Source: Clostridia bacterium (GTDB taxonomy: Bacteria; Bacillota; Clostridia; UMGS1810). From it: a stretch of 42,790 nucleotides of DNA. The position numbers were made by a program, and so were the translations under genes. The notes under the pieces are model-generated. The model searched no databases. It was not told where the DNA came from and worked only from the letters and a program-made list of their open reading frames with translations. Below are positions 8,734 through 17,342 of this stretch, one piece after another (within the stretch, counting starts at the first letter, position 1; every line of letters starts with the position of its first letter). Location: positions 1 to 42,790 of the forward strand of contig JAEDEG010000007.1 of the NCBI GenBank assembly GCA_016293435.1, read 5' to 3'.

Positions 8734-10107
8734 ATGATAAATATTCAAAACGAAAGAAAAGAATTTTGGAAAATGCTCTTTAGTCTGGCTTTGCCAATCG
8801 CGCTGCAGCATCTTTTGATTAATTCGCTCACATTTGTAGACACACTGTTCATGAGTCAGCTCGGTGACATTGCCCTCTCAGCTTCGGGCATGGCAGCTCA
8901 GTGGAACTGGCTTCTGAATATGATATCCTTTGGTCTGTGCTCCGGCTCTGCTTTGTTTATTGCTCAGTACTGGGGAGCAAACAGACTCGGAGATATTCGC
9001 CGTACCTATTCAATTGCAGTGGTTTCGGGCTTAAGTATATCAATGGTATTTGCATTTTGTGCTGTTTTTTTCCCCGATAAGATAATGTCGGTGTTCAATC
9101 GTGATGTACGTGTTGTTGCCGCGGGCTCGCGCTATCTCAGAATAGCTGCATTTTCATACCCCGCCACAATAACAACTGCCATTTTGTGTACCGTGCTTCG
9201 CTCAACCGAAAGAGTAAAGCTACCCATGGCGGTATCTGCAATTTCCACCATGTTTAACATTGTGCTTGACTACGGTCTTTGCTTTGGCAAGCTTGGATTT
9301 CCCGAATTGGGTGTCAGCGGTGCGGCTCTGGCTACGTCAATTTCGGCATGGATTGGTCTTGGTGTTTTGCTTGTCGTTTCTGTGCGGCAAAAAAATATTA
9401 TCGTTATTTCGCCAAGGGAGCTTACAAATTTTAGCAGCAGTGAGTTTATATCTTTTATGAAAAAAGCCTCACCGGTTATATTCAATGAGCTTATGTGGGG
9501 GATTGGCACAGTTTGCAACAATGCAATTTATTCAAACACCGGCTACGAAAATTTTGCCGCCTGCACAATACTTCGTACTGTGGAGAGTATGTGTCTTATT
9601 TTGTTCATCGGTCTAAACGACGGCGGCGCAGTTATCATTGGCAAAACAATAGGCGAGGGCAAGACAGACGATGCCTACAAAAGAGCAAAAAGACTTGTTA
9701 TCGCAACCCCTCTCATGGGCGCTGTGTTGGCTGTGTTTGCCATTTTGTTTAAAGAAAAGGTCATATATCTTTTTAATTTGAGCGGCAACATATCCGACAA
9801 TACGGTTCATATAGCCGGCGCTCTCATTATAATCTATGCTCTGGAGCTTTGCCTGCGCAATATTCCGTACACAATGGTTTGTGCAGTGTTCCGTTCGGGC
9901 GGTGATTCGGTTACGGGTGCCAAGTTTGATGTTATATGTCTGTGGGTTCTTGCCATTCCCGCAACCTTTGCGGCGGCATTTTGGCTAAAATTTCCGTTCC
10001 CTATGGTTGTGCTTACCGAATATCTTGTAGAGGATGTTCCCAAATGCATAATGTGTCTGAGGCATTTTGTAAGCCGTAGGTGGATAAAGCCGGTTACAGC
10101 TGATTAA
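8734..10107 (+). CDS. MATE-family efflux transporter
   Basis: Predicted Na+- or H+-coupled multidrug/metabolite exporter in the cytoplasmic membrane, 457 residues, about 12 hydrophobic helices. The N-terminal motif PIALQHLLINSLTFVDTLFMSQLGDIALSA is characteristic of the family (split here over helix 1 and its loop). The second half repeats the pattern from about residue 230 (SPVIFNELMWGIG), as expected for two six-helix bundles. The start at 8734 is set by AGGAGA at 8721-8726, 7 nt upstream; the frame is open to 8695. It is monocistronic, between its own promoter and the riboswitch promoter. Substrate cannot be deduced. Confidence 0.88.
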   Translation: MINIQNERKEFWKMLFSLALPIALQHLLINSLTFVDTLFMSQLGDIALSASGMAAQWNWLLNMISFGLCSGSALFIAQYWGANRLGDIRRTYSIAVVSGLSISMVFAFCAVFFPDKIMSVFNRDVRVVAAGSRYLRIAAFSYPATITTAILCTVLRSTERVKLPMAVSAISTMFNIVLDYGLCFGKLGFPELGVSGAALATSISAWIGLGVLLVVSVRQKNIIVISPRELTNFSSSEFISFMKKASPVIFNELMWGIGTVCNNAIYSNTGYENFAACTILRTVESMCLILFIGLNDGGAVIIGKTIGEGKTDDAYKRAKRLVIATPLMGAVLAVFAILFKEKVIYLFNLSGNISDNTVHIAGALIIIYALELCLRNIPYTMVCAVFRSGGDSVTGAKFDVICLWVLAIPATFAAAFWLKFPFPMVVLTEYLVEDVPKCIMCLRHFVSRRWIKPVTAD

Positions 10108-10140
10108 AAATGAATAAATTGTAAATTTATAATAATTCTA

Positions 10141-10169
10141 TTTACAAAAGCATAAATTAGTGATATAAT
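10141..10169 (+). promoter_or_regulatory. Promoter of the FMN riboswitch / ribU transcript
   Basis: TTTACA (10141-10146), 17-bp spacer, TATAAT (10164-10169). The transcript would begin at or just before the first base of the riboswitch aptamer. Confidence 0.75.
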
Positions 10170-10175
10170 ATAAAC

Positions 10176-10305
10176 GTCTTCAGGGCGGGGTGCAATTCCC
10201 CACCGGCGGTATAGCCCGCGAGCTTCAGGCATATACGTTAGTATTTGCATTAGGCTGATTCGGTGAAATTCCGAAGCCGACGGTACAGTCCGGATGAAAG
10301 AAGAT
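10176..10305 (+). ncRNA. FMN riboswitch (RFN element)
   Basis: The conserved RFN blocks are readable in order: GGGCGGGGTG-CAATTCCCCACCGGCGGT, AGCCCGCGAGC, a variable arm near 10225-10250, TTCGGTGAAATTCCG, AGCCGACGGTACAGTCCGGATG, then AAGAAG closing the outer stem. It senses flavin mononucleotide and here precedes a riboflavin transporter. The expression platform is a terminator hairpin (next feature) before the ribosome binding site, so control is probably by transcription attenuation: FMN bound, terminator formed, ribU off. Confidence 0.95.
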
Positions 10306-10327
10306 GTGTTTATTTATGGTTTATGCC

Positions 10328-10363
10328 AGCCCTGCGGATAAATTATATTTGCGGGGCTTTTTT
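10328..10363 (+). terminator. Intrinsic terminator of the FMN riboswitch expression platform
   Basis: AGCCCTGC at 10328-10335 pairs with GCGGGGCT at 10351-10358 (one G-U), followed by six T residues up to 10363. It lies between the aptamer and the AGGAGG of ribU, as expected for an attenuator. Confidence 0.85.
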
Positions 10364-10394
10364 AGATAAGACAGCCCCCGTCAGGAGGTTTTTT

Positions 10395-11033
10395 ATGAAA
10401 ATGTCAACCAAAAAACTAACAACAGCGGCAATGCTTTGTGCAGTATCATACATTCTGATGCTGGCAAGCAAGGTGTTCCCTCAGGTTTCGGGCTTTTTGC
10501 AGCTTGATGTCAAGGATGTATCCATAGCAATAGGCGGATTTGTGCTCGGTACTCCCTATGCTCTTGTGATATCTCTTGCTGTGAGCTTTCTCGAATTTAT
10601 TTCGGCAAGCGATACCGGTGTAATAGGTCTTATAATGAACTTTATTGCAACAGCAGCATTTTGCTGCACCGCATCAATTATTTACAACAGAAAGAGAAAT
10701 CTTTGGTCTGCGGTGGCGGGGCTTGTTGCAGCAACGGTTGTTCTCACGATAATCATGCTTTTGTGGAATTATTATATCACTCCCATGTACATGAAGATTC
10801 CACGTGAGGCTGTAGCGGCAATGCTGCCCACAGTATTTCTCCCGTTTAATCTGGTAAAGGGCTTTATCAATTCGGGACTTATTCTGCTTTTGTATCGGCC
10901 GATTGTTGAAACTCTGCGCAGAGCAGGTCTTGTAGAAAAAACATCAGCTCCAAAAAAGAAGCTTTCGCTGTCTTTGATAATAGGTATTTTGTTCCTTGTG
11001 ATATTTATTCCGATTTTTATGACATTGATATAA
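10395..11033 (+). CDS. ribU: Riboflavin ECF transporter substrate-binding subunit RibU
   Basis: S-component that captures riboflavin and works with a shared ECF energising module (not in this window). It is 212 residues with about six hydrophobic helices. LQLDVKDVSIAIGGFVLGTPYAL matches the RibU pattern that follows helix 2, and LPFNLVKGFINSGL matches the conserved Asn/Lys region of riboflavin-type S-components. The start at 10395 follows AGGAGG (10383-10388) by 6 nt; the longer open frame from 10263 runs through the riboswitch and is not coding. The FMN riboswitch upstream confirms the substrate. Confidence 0.93.
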   Translation: MKMSTKKLTTAAMLCAVSYILMLASKVFPQVSGFLQLDVKDVSIAIGGFVLGTPYALVISLAVSFLEFISASDTGVIGLIMNFIATAAFCCTASIIYNRKRNLWSAVAGLVAATVVLTIIMLLWNYYITPMYMKIPREAVAAMLPTVFLPFNLVKGFINSGLILLLYRPIVETLRRAGLVEKTSAPKKKLSLSLIIGILFLVIFIPIFMTLI

Positions 11034-11052
11034 CAATGAAAGGATAATAAAA

Positions 11053-11904
11053 ATGAGATACAGATTTATGAGATTTCCCGGCGGAAAATCCAAAGCGGTT
11101 ACGCTGAGCTATGATGACGGCTGTGCTTCCGATATGCGAATGTCGGATATAATAAGCAAATACGGCCTCAAATGTACCTTCAATCTGACCGGTAAAGAAC
11201 AGGTTCACGATATGACAGACCGGCAGATAAAGGAATATATCTTAGACAGAGGTCACGAGATTGCCGTTCACGGTCTTGAGCATATTGCCGAGGGGACAAT
11301 GCGCCCCATAGACGGCATTTGCGATGTTCTGCGATGCCGGCTTGAGCTTGAAGAACGCTTTGGCATTATAATAAAAGGTATGGCATATCCCGATACAGGC
11401 ATATCAAATATCTGCCCCGGCACCTCATATGAAACCATCAAAAATTATCTTACAGAGCTGGATATTTCTTACAGCCGTACGCTTGGCGGAGACAACGACA
11501 GCTTTAAACTCCCTACAGACTGGCATGCATGGATTCCGACTGCTCATCATAACAATCCAAAGCTCATGGAATATATAGACAGCTTTATGAATATAGATAA
11601 TAATTCCGAAAATGTATATGTGGACCGCCGCTATCCCAGGCTGTTTTATATGTGGGGACATAGCTTTGAGCTTGATCGAGACAACACATGGGAGCTTTTT
11701 GACAAAATATGTGCCTCTCTGTCGGGCAAGGACAATGTATGGTATGCAACAAATATGGAAATATATGAATATACAAATGCGTATAATTCTCTTTCTTATA
11801 GTGCAAACAAAAAGCTTATTTACAATCCCACTTTGCATGATATATGGCTCGATATAGACGGATCTACAATCAAGATTTCATCCGGACAAACTTTGAAGCT
11901 GTAA
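11053..11904 (+). CDS. Polysaccharide deacetylase family protein (NodB domain)
   Basis: A 283-residue cytosolic-looking protein without signal peptide or membrane segment. NodB motif 1 is TLSYDDGC (D21, D22) and the zinc pair is H73/H77 in HEIAVHGLEH. A later YMWGHSFE could supply the histidine of the last motif. AAAGGA lies 9 nt before the ATG. It starts 19 bp after ribU and may be on the same riboswitch-controlled transcript, though there is no functional link to riboflavin. Expected chemistry is removal of acetyl or similar groups from a saccharide; the real substrate is unknown. Confidence 0.8.
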   Translation: MRYRFMRFPGGKSKAVTLSYDDGCASDMRMSDIISKYGLKCTFNLTGKEQVHDMTDRQIKEYILDRGHEIAVHGLEHIAEGTMRPIDGICDVLRCRLELEERFGIIIKGMAYPDTGISNICPGTSYETIKNYLTELDISYSRTLGGDNDSFKLPTDWHAWIPTAHHNNPKLMEYIDSFMNIDNNSENVYVDRRYPRLFYMWGHSFELDRDNTWELFDKICASLSGKDNVWYATNMEIYEYTNAYNSLSYSANKKLIYNPTLHDIWLDIDGSTIKISSGQTLKL

Positions 11905-12008
11905 AAAGCAGGCATTTATGAATAAAAAACGGCTTCAAGGCTTTTAGTCAGCATCGGATAAAGGCAAGAGAAAATATGTATAAATAAAATCCGCACGGAG
12001 GAAATAAA

Positions 12009-13676
12009 ATGTCCTATAAGTATATGTTAAGCGCTGTTTCACGCATCGGAGATGCCGACAGAAATTCTAACGAATATTATTTTGCCGACGGAATATCATC
12101 TGCAGACAACGGAATGTGCATGTCTGCATCGGTCAATCAGGAATGTCTTGGCAGAAAGCATATTTTTGCCATAGCGTCCGAGCCAAACAACGTGAGCAAA
12201 ATATGCGGCTTGCTCTCTGATTCTTTGTCGAAGCCTGATTCGGGCAAGGTTAGAATAAAAGTTCAGTATGAGCTCAAAGAAATGATGGACGATATCAGAG
12301 AAAATCAATGCATGGGAAACGAAGCCGCCGATATGTCCATGATATATATTGAGGGCGGCAATGTATATGCGGCGGGCTTTGGGCAGATTAATATATACAA
12401 ATACAACAAAGAAAAAGACAAGGCAGAAAAAATAGTTTTTCCATCTGCGTCAATTCTGCCCGAAAAAGAGGCTGAAACGGATTTGTCCGATGCCCCTCGT
12501 GCAAAACGTGAGCCCTCACGTTCAAGGTTTATTTCGTCAATCAGACCGGGCGACAGATATCTTATTGTTGGCAGTGAGCTTTTGCAGGAGCTTGGTGATG
12601 ATGCAGTTATGGAGGTGCTTTCATCATCAGATGGCAGTGTAGTTGCTAAGCTTTGCGAAAAATTTGCCTCAGCCTCCTCCAATTGTTCCGCTGTTTATTT
12701 TAAAATCAAAAAAACACCCAAAAAGCTCATCATTGGTGTTTTGGCGCTTGCTGCAGCGGCGGTACTTGCCGTTGCCGCTCAAAAGCTTATTTTTACAAGC
12801 AAAACCGTAGATAACGATAGTGACAAAGCCGCAGATAAGCGCACGTCAGAGGCTACAGATGTCACATCCAAGGACAAAGCGTCATCCGATGAAGCCGAAA
12901 ATTCGGTTGCAATAGACAAATCTTCTTTGTATCAGGCTCCGCTTGAGCCTCTCGGCGAGCAGCTCAATCAGCTTGCTTTGGGCATAACCGGCGATAACAG
13001 CATGGTTGCATATTATGTAAAAAATCTGTCGTCGGGTGATATAATTCAGAGTAATGCCTATTCGATGTCTTCTGCCAGTCTCAACAATCTTTTTGTAATG
13101 GCTGAGGTATACAGACAGGCGGCAGAAAGTGCTGTTATCATAGATGAAAACGTAAAAAACGATCTTGATTCAATGATAACTATGGGTGATAATGATGCCG
13201 CCAACCGGATTATTACCCTGCTCGGAGCGGGCGATGCTTCTCTTGGATTTAAACGCGTTACCGAATTTGCCGCATCTCTTGGCTGCAGCTCTACCCGGCA
13301 CAACAGCGATTTGCAGACTATCAGTGTTAACAATGTAATCATTGGTAACTACACTTCTGTCAGCGATTGCGGTGTCGTTCTCGAAAAGCTCTACAAGGGC
13401 GAGCTTGTAAATGAAGAAAACAGTCGCGAAATGCTCGAAATTTTGAAAGGACAGATGCGCAGAACCAAAATACCAAAATATCTGCCCGAGGGTCTTATAA
13501 TTGCAAATAAGACCGGAGAGACAGATACTGTGCAAAATGACGCCGCCCTGGTATATTCACCAAAAGCGGATTATGTTGTGTGTATTATGGTTAACAACTA
13601 TTTAAACACCATGGACGAAGCGTCAGACATTGTTGCGCGTATGTCAGAGGCTGTATATAAATATATAAATAAATAA
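12009..13676 (+). CDS. PP2C-like domain + transmembrane helix + degenerate class A beta-lactamase-like domain
   Basis: A 555-residue two-part protein. Residues 1-235 resemble a PP2C phosphatase fold (GDADRNSNEYYF, AADMSMIYIEGGNVYAAGFGQINIY, FISSIRPGDRYLIVGSELL), but I do not see the DGmGG and other metal-binding aspartates, so it is probably inactive. Residues 239-260 are a transmembrane helix, followed by a charged low-complexity linker (265-305). Residues 310-555 look like a class A beta-lactamase/serine hydrolase: SxxK region SASLNN (S357), GDN at 393-395 and KTG at 501-503. The SxxK lysine is Asn360, so normal acylation chemistry is unlikely. GGAGG precedes the ATG. A sensor or scaffold role coupling cell-wall ligands to the cytosol is possible but unproven. 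Confidence 0.7.
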   Translation: MSYKYMLSAVSRIGDADRNSNEYYFADGISSADNGMCMSASVNQECLGRKHIFAIASEPNNVSKICGLLSDSLSKPDSGKVRIKVQYELKEMMDDIRENQCMGNEAADMSMIYIEGGNVYAAGFGQINIYKYNKEKDKAEKIVFPSASILPEKEAETDLSDAPRAKREPSRSRFISSIRPGDRYLIVGSELLQELGDDAVMEVLSSSDGSVVAKLCEKFASASSNCSAVYFKIKKTPKKLIIGVLALAAAAVLAVAAQKLIFTSKTVDNDSDKAADKRTSEATDVTSKDKASSDEAENSVAIDKSSLYQAPLEPLGEQLNQLALGITGDNSMVAYYVKNLSSGDIIQSNAYSMSSASLNNLFVMAEVYRQAAESAVIIDENVKNDLDSMITMGDNDAANRIITLLGAGDASLGFKRVTEFAASLGCSSTRHNSDLQTISVNNVIIGNYTSVSDCGVVLEKLYKGELVNEENSREMLEILKGQMRRTKIPKYLPEGLIIANKTGETDTVQNDAALVYSPKADYVVCIMVNNYLNTMDEASDIVARMSEAVYKYINK

Positions 13677-13818
13677 AGTATTTGTGCGGTAATGATTGGT
13701 TTCATAAAAACAAAATGCTGTAGAGAATGGATTTATCCATTCCGAAAAATCATTCCGAAATCCCAAATTTTAAATTATACAATCTACAAACACAGATATA
13801 TTATAGGAGTATACACAA

Positions 13819-14829
13819 ATGGAACCGAATTTTCAGCAAATAAAAGCTATAACAACCGGAGCTGTAAACATAGATTTTTCTGACGGAAAATACAGATTTT
13901 ACCGTTTTACCGGCAAAGAAGCTGAAGCCACAGATAACATCAATTTATTGTACACCGCCGGTATACAGATGGAATTTAGAACGGACGGAAATATTTTGAG
14001 GCTGTCTGTATCCGTAAGTAATAAAAGCAATATACGAAGCTATTTTGCATTTGATATATTTGCAGACGGAAAGCCGCTTGGCAGTATCAGCAATTTAAGT
14101 GACGGTAAACGCGTTGGTAATTACGCAGAGCAAGAATATCCTTTGGGAAGCTTTAGCGGAGAATTTGATCTTGGCAAAGGTGACAAATGTGTAAGAATTG
14201 TTTTTCCGCATTCGGTAATTGCAGAGATAGACAAATTAGAAATAGACGGAGCAACCTATATTACCCCCAATAAAAGAGAAAAACTTATGCTGGCATACGG
14301 TGATTCCATCACACAGGGCTACGATGCACTTCATCCGAGCAGTACATATGCGGTAAAGCTTGCGGATGTTCTCGGTGCTGAGCTTATAAGCAAGGCTCTC
14401 GGCGGTGCCTGTTTTTCTTATGAACTTGTTGAAGCCGGTGATGTAACAGATGCAGACTATGTTCTTGCCGCATATGGTACAAACGATTGGTACTGTTATG
14501 ACGGCAATACTATCAGACAAAATGTAAAAGCTTTTTTCAAATCCCTTGCCAACAAATTCCCCCACAGTGTAATATTTGCAGTCACTCCCATCTGGAGAGA
14601 AAACTGCCACACACCGATAAAAGACATAGAATTTTCATATATTGAGCAAATTATCAGAGAAGAATGCGAAATTTACCAAAATATAAAAGTCATTTCCGGC
14701 ATAAATCTTGTTCCTCATGATATAGCCTTTTTTGGTGATCTGAGGCTGCATCCCAGTGATGAAGGTTTTAGCTTTTATTTCGATAATCTGAATTATCAGA
14801 TACAAAAACTGCAAATTCGGTGTAAATAG
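13819..14829 (+). CDS. SGNH/GDSL esterase with N-terminal beta-sandwich (CE2-like arrangement)
   Basis: A 336-residue hydrolase without signal peptide. Residues 1-145 look like an all-beta accessory domain. The SGNH domain starts with GDSITQG (S163 nucleophile), has the GTND block at 220-223 (G220, N222) and ends with DLRLHPSDEG (H311). The acid before the histidine is offset by one residue compared with the common DxxH, as in esterases that use a Ser-His dyad, so an O-acetyl esterase acting on carbohydrates is the best guess. GGAG lies 9 nt before ATG 13819. The 140-bp gap before it holds only a short GAATGGA/TCCATTC hairpin (13725-13742) without a T tract. Confidence 0.75.
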   Translation: MEPNFQQIKAITTGAVNIDFSDGKYRFYRFTGKEAEATDNINLLYTAGIQMEFRTDGNILRLSVSVSNKSNIRSYFAFDIFADGKPLGSISNLSDGKRVGNYAEQEYPLGSFSGEFDLGKGDKCVRIVFPHSVIAEIDKLEIDGATYITPNKREKLMLAYGDSITQGYDALHPSSTYAVKLADVLGAELISKALGGACFSYELVEAGDVTDADYVLAAYGTNDWYCYDGNTIRQNVKAFFKSLANKFPHSVIFAVTPIWRENCHTPIKDIEFSYIEQIIREECEIYQNIKVISGINLVPHDIAFFGDLRLHPSDEGFSFYFDNLNYQIQKLQIRCK

Positions 14830-14920
14830 CACTGCTGTGATGTTTTAAACGATATTTACAAAAGTTTCCTGCCAAAAGCGTAAATATAGTATGAAACAAT
14901 ACAGTATTGACAAAAATCTA

Positions 14921-14949
14921 TTGATTTTTTTAAAGCAGTGTTGTATTAT
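14921..14949 (+). promoter_or_regulatory. Promoter of purC
   Basis: TTGATT (14921-14926), 17-bp spacer, TATTAT (14944-14949), giving a leader of about 80 nt before purC. I looked for a purine riboswitch in the leader and saw none. Confidence 0.55.
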
Positions 14950-15034
14950 ATTGTCAGTCGTAGTAAAGGCATTTTGCCGATTTGGGTTTCCGTTAACACA
15001 ACCTTAAAAATGCAAAAGATTGGAGCGAAATTTA

Positions 15035-15718
15035 ATGAAACTGATTTACGAAGGCAAAACAAAAAATGTTTACGAGCTTGAAAACGGTAACGTTATGCTC
15101 AAGTTCAAAGACGATTGCACAGGCAAAGACGGTGTGTTCGACCCCGGTGAAAACAGCGTTGGTCTCACTATTGAAGGCATCGGCAGGGCAAACCTCAAAA
15201 CCTCTGTATATTACTTTGATCTTCTCAAAAAGGCAGGCATCAAAACTCACTATGTTGATTCAAATGTAGACGAAGCTACAATGGAGGTTCTTCCCGCAAC
15301 GGTATTCGGTCACGGCCTGGAGGTTATTTGCCGCCTTGTTGCAACCGGAAGCTTTATTCGCAGATACGGCGAATATATCAAAGACGGCACAGCCTTGGAG
15401 GGAGGATATGTAGAGTGCACCTTCAAAAATGATGAGAAGGGTGACCCTCTTGTTACCGGTGAAGGTCTTGCAACTCTCAAGGTTATGACCCCTGAAATGT
15501 TTGAAAGCATGAAAGAGCAAACTCTCAAAATCACAAAGATTGTTGCCGACGACCTTAAGACAATCGGTCTTGACCTTTGGGATATCAAGTTTGAGTTTGG
15601 CTACAATAATAACGAGGTTATATTAATTGACGAAATTGCATCAGGCAATATGCGTGTATGTAAAGACGGTAAGATTGTAGATCCCGTTGAGCTTACTAAG
15701 CTTATATTAAACAGATGA
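15035..15718 (+). CDS. purC: Phosphoribosylaminoimidazole-succinocarboxamide (SAICAR) synthase
   Basis: Purine synthesis: ATP-dependent joining of aspartate to CAIR. It is 227 residues, normal length. Motifs: LIYEGKTKNVYEL (nucleotide loop) at the N-terminus, EVICRLVATGSFIRRYG, LDLWDIKFEFG and LIDEIASGNMRV. The start is ATG 15035, with GGAG 9 nt upstream; the longer frame from a TTG at 15020 overlaps that site. No other pur genes are in the window. Its TGA stop overlaps the ATG of the following fruK remnant (TGATG), so the two were once translationally coupled. Confidence 0.94.
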   Translation: MKLIYEGKTKNVYELENGNVMLKFKDDCTGKDGVFDPGENSVGLTIEGIGRANLKTSVYYFDLLKKAGIKTHYVDSNVDEATMEVLPATVFGHGLEVICRLVATGSFIRRYGEYIKDGTALEGGYVECTFKNDEKGDPLVTGEGLATLKVMTPEMFESMKEQTLKITKIVADDLKTIGLDLWDIKFEFGYNNNEVILIDEIASGNMRVCKDGKIVDPVELTKLILNR

Positions 15719-16015
15719 TGATATATAACAGTTACTCTAAATCCGTCAATTGACTATGTGATGTAGGTTTCGAGCTACACCAAAGGTGCCATAAACCGCT
15801 CAGAGCACGAAATTATGACTGCCGGAGGCAGGGGAATAAATGTTTCTGCAGTGCTGTCCAATCTTGGGCTAAAAAGCACCACTCTCGGCTTTATTGCAGG
15901 ATTTTGTGCAAAATCCGACTATCAATATGCACTCTCCCTTGCGGTGTGTGCTGGCAGTGCTACTGCATTTTCACAGTCGCTTGCCTCGGCCGAAGAAATT
16001 ATGCGTTTGATGTAA
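15718..16015 (+). pseudogene. fruK: Remnant of a 1-phosphofructokinase (PfkB family) gene
   Basis: Reading through the damage gives MIY-TVTLNPSIDYVM, then VSSYTKGAINRSEHEIM, TAGGRGINVSAVLSNLG and LKSTTLGFIAGF, the N-terminus of 1-phosphofructokinase. It jumps directly to YQYALSLAVCAGSATAFSQ, the C-terminal end. Three lesions are visible: an extra A at about 15727 that shifts the frame after codon 3, an in-frame TAG after YVM, and loss of roughly 200 middle residues including the GAGD catalytic region. The ATG at 15718 overlaps the purC stop. The gene is clearly dead. Confidence 0.85.
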
Positions 16016-16054
16016 TAAGTGCTTACAGCGGCAACGCAAATTCCAAAATTCATA

Positions 16055-16096
16055 AAAAAGCGCAGCAGTTTTAATGACCGCTGCGTTCTTTTTTTA
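16055..16096. terminator. Bidirectional terminator between fruK remnant and the polysaccharide operon
   Basis: CGCAGCAG at 16061-16068 pairs with the 16078-16085 arm ending GCTGCG (one mismatch). A T run follows on the plus strand (16089-16095) and an A run precedes it (16055-16059), so it works in both directions. It marks the 3' end of the long minus-strand polysaccharide operon. Confidence 0.8.
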
Positions 16097-16110
16097 CAAT
16101 ATACGGCTTG

Positions 16111-17298
16111 TCAGCACTCTTTTCTCCAAACCATTTTATTAACAACTCCGGTATAGCTTTGAATAATTTTTACAACCTTTGTTGAAACATTTTCATCAGT
16201 ATAGTTGGGAACAGGTATTCCGAAATCACCGTTTTTATTCATGCTTACAGCTGTATCTACTGCCTGCAAAAGGCTTTTTTCGTCAATGCCGGCAAGAACA
16301 AAGCACGCTTTGTCAAGCGCTTCGGGGCGTTCTGTGCTTGTTCTTATGCATACAGCCGGGAAAGGCTCTCCTACGCTTGTAAAAAATGAGCTTTCCTCCG
16401 GCAGAGTTCCGCTGTCGGAAACAACGCAAAACGCGTTCATCTGCAGGCAGTTATAATCATGAAAGCCCAAGGGCTCATGCCGAATAACTCTTTTGTCAAG
16501 CTTAAAGCCGCTTTCTTCAAGACGTTTTTTGGAACGCGGATGACAAGAATAAAGTATAGGCATATCGTATTTTTCTGCCATTTTATTTATTGCGGTAAAC
16601 AAAGACAAAAAGTTCTTTTCGGTATCAATATTTTCTTCTCTGTGTGCCGACAATAAAATATATTTGCCCTTTTCAAGACCAAGTCTTTTATGAATATCAC
16701 TTGCCTTTATATTTTCAAGATTATTATGCAGCACCTCCGCCATGGGTGAGCCTGTAACATAGGTGCGTTCTTTGGGCAGACCGCATTCGGCAAGATAGCG
16801 TCTTGCGTGCTCGGAGTATGCCAAATTTACATCTGAGATAATATCGACAATCCTCCTGTTTGTTTCTTCCGGCAGACATTCGTCTTTGCAGCGGTTACCC
16901 GCTTCCATATGAAAAATGGGGATATGAAGTCTTTTTGCACCTATCACTGACAAGCAAGAGTTTGTATCACCAAGCACCAAAACAGCATCAGGCTTGATTT
17001 TTTCCATAAGCTGATAGGATTTTGCTATAATATTTCCCATGGTTTCGCCCAAATCCTTACCCACTGCATTCATATATACATCCGGATCTTCAAGTCCCAA
17101 ATCTCTAAAAAATATACCGTTAAGGTTATAATCATAGTTTTGCCCCGTATGAGCAAGAAGTGTATCGAAATACAGTCTGCATTTATTTATTACTGCAGCC
17201 AAACGTATAATTTCCGGTCTTGTGCCGACTATTATCAAAAGCTTTAATTTACCGTTGTTTTTAAACTGTATATCAGTGTAGTCTGTTTTAAAATTCAT
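16111..17298 (-). CDS. fnlC: UDP-2-acetamido-2,6-dideoxy-L-talose 2-epimerase (UDP-L-FucNAc synthesis; CapG/FnlC type)
   Basis: Third enzyme of UDP-L-FucNAc synthesis, inverting C2. The 395-residue protein belongs to the non-hydrolysing UDP-sugar 2-epimerase fold but has the CapG/WbjD signatures: GTRPEIIRL, HTGQNYDYNLN, FFRDLGL, HMEAGNRCKDECLPEETNR and TERPEA. The neighbouring wecB gene instead has GTRPEAIKM and TGQHREML, so the two have different jobs. The start at 17298 is preferred because GGAG is 6 nt upstream; ATG 17310 would start on that site. It is last in the operon, separated from its partner genes capE/capF by the nucleotidyltransferase. Confidence 0.87.
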   Translation of the reverse strand: MNFKTDYTDIQFKNNGKLKLLIIVGTRPEIIRLAAVINKCRLYFDTLLAHTGQNYDYNLNGIFFRDLGLEDPDVYMNAVGKDLGETMGNIIAKSYQLMEKIKPDAVLVLGDTNSCLSVIGAKRLHIPIFHMEAGNRCKDECLPEETNRRIVDIISDVNLAYSEHARRYLAECGLPKERTYVTGSPMAEVLHNNLENIKASDIHKRLGLEKGKYILLSAHREENIDTEKNFLSLFTAINKMAEKYDMPILYSCHPRSKKRLEESGFKLDKRVIRHEPLGFHDYNCLQMNAFCVVSDSGTLPEESSFFTSVGEPFPAVCIRTSTERPEALDKACFVLAGIDEKSLLQAVDTAVSMNKNGDFGIPVPNYTDENVSTKVVKIIQSYTGVVNKMVWRKEC

Positions 17299-17342
17299 TT
17301 CAGTCTCCATTCTACTATTGTAAATATAAATAATTTTTCATA

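Noticed and set aside
10263..10394. N-terminal extension of the ribU frame
   Set aside because: It runs through the FMN aptamer and terminator; AGGAGG at 10383-10388 fixes the start at 10395.
12305..12682. Minus-strand 125-residue frame opposite the PP2C-like gene
   Set aside because: Serine-rich shadow of the coding strand with no family motifs or ribosome binding site.
14907..14949. TTGACA at 14907 as the -35 box of purC
   Set aside because: 31 bp from TATTAT; TTGATT at 14921 has the correct 17-bp spacing.
14957..15034. Purine or other riboswitch in the purC leader
   Set aside because: I could not find conserved aptamer blocks or a terminator/antiterminator pair.
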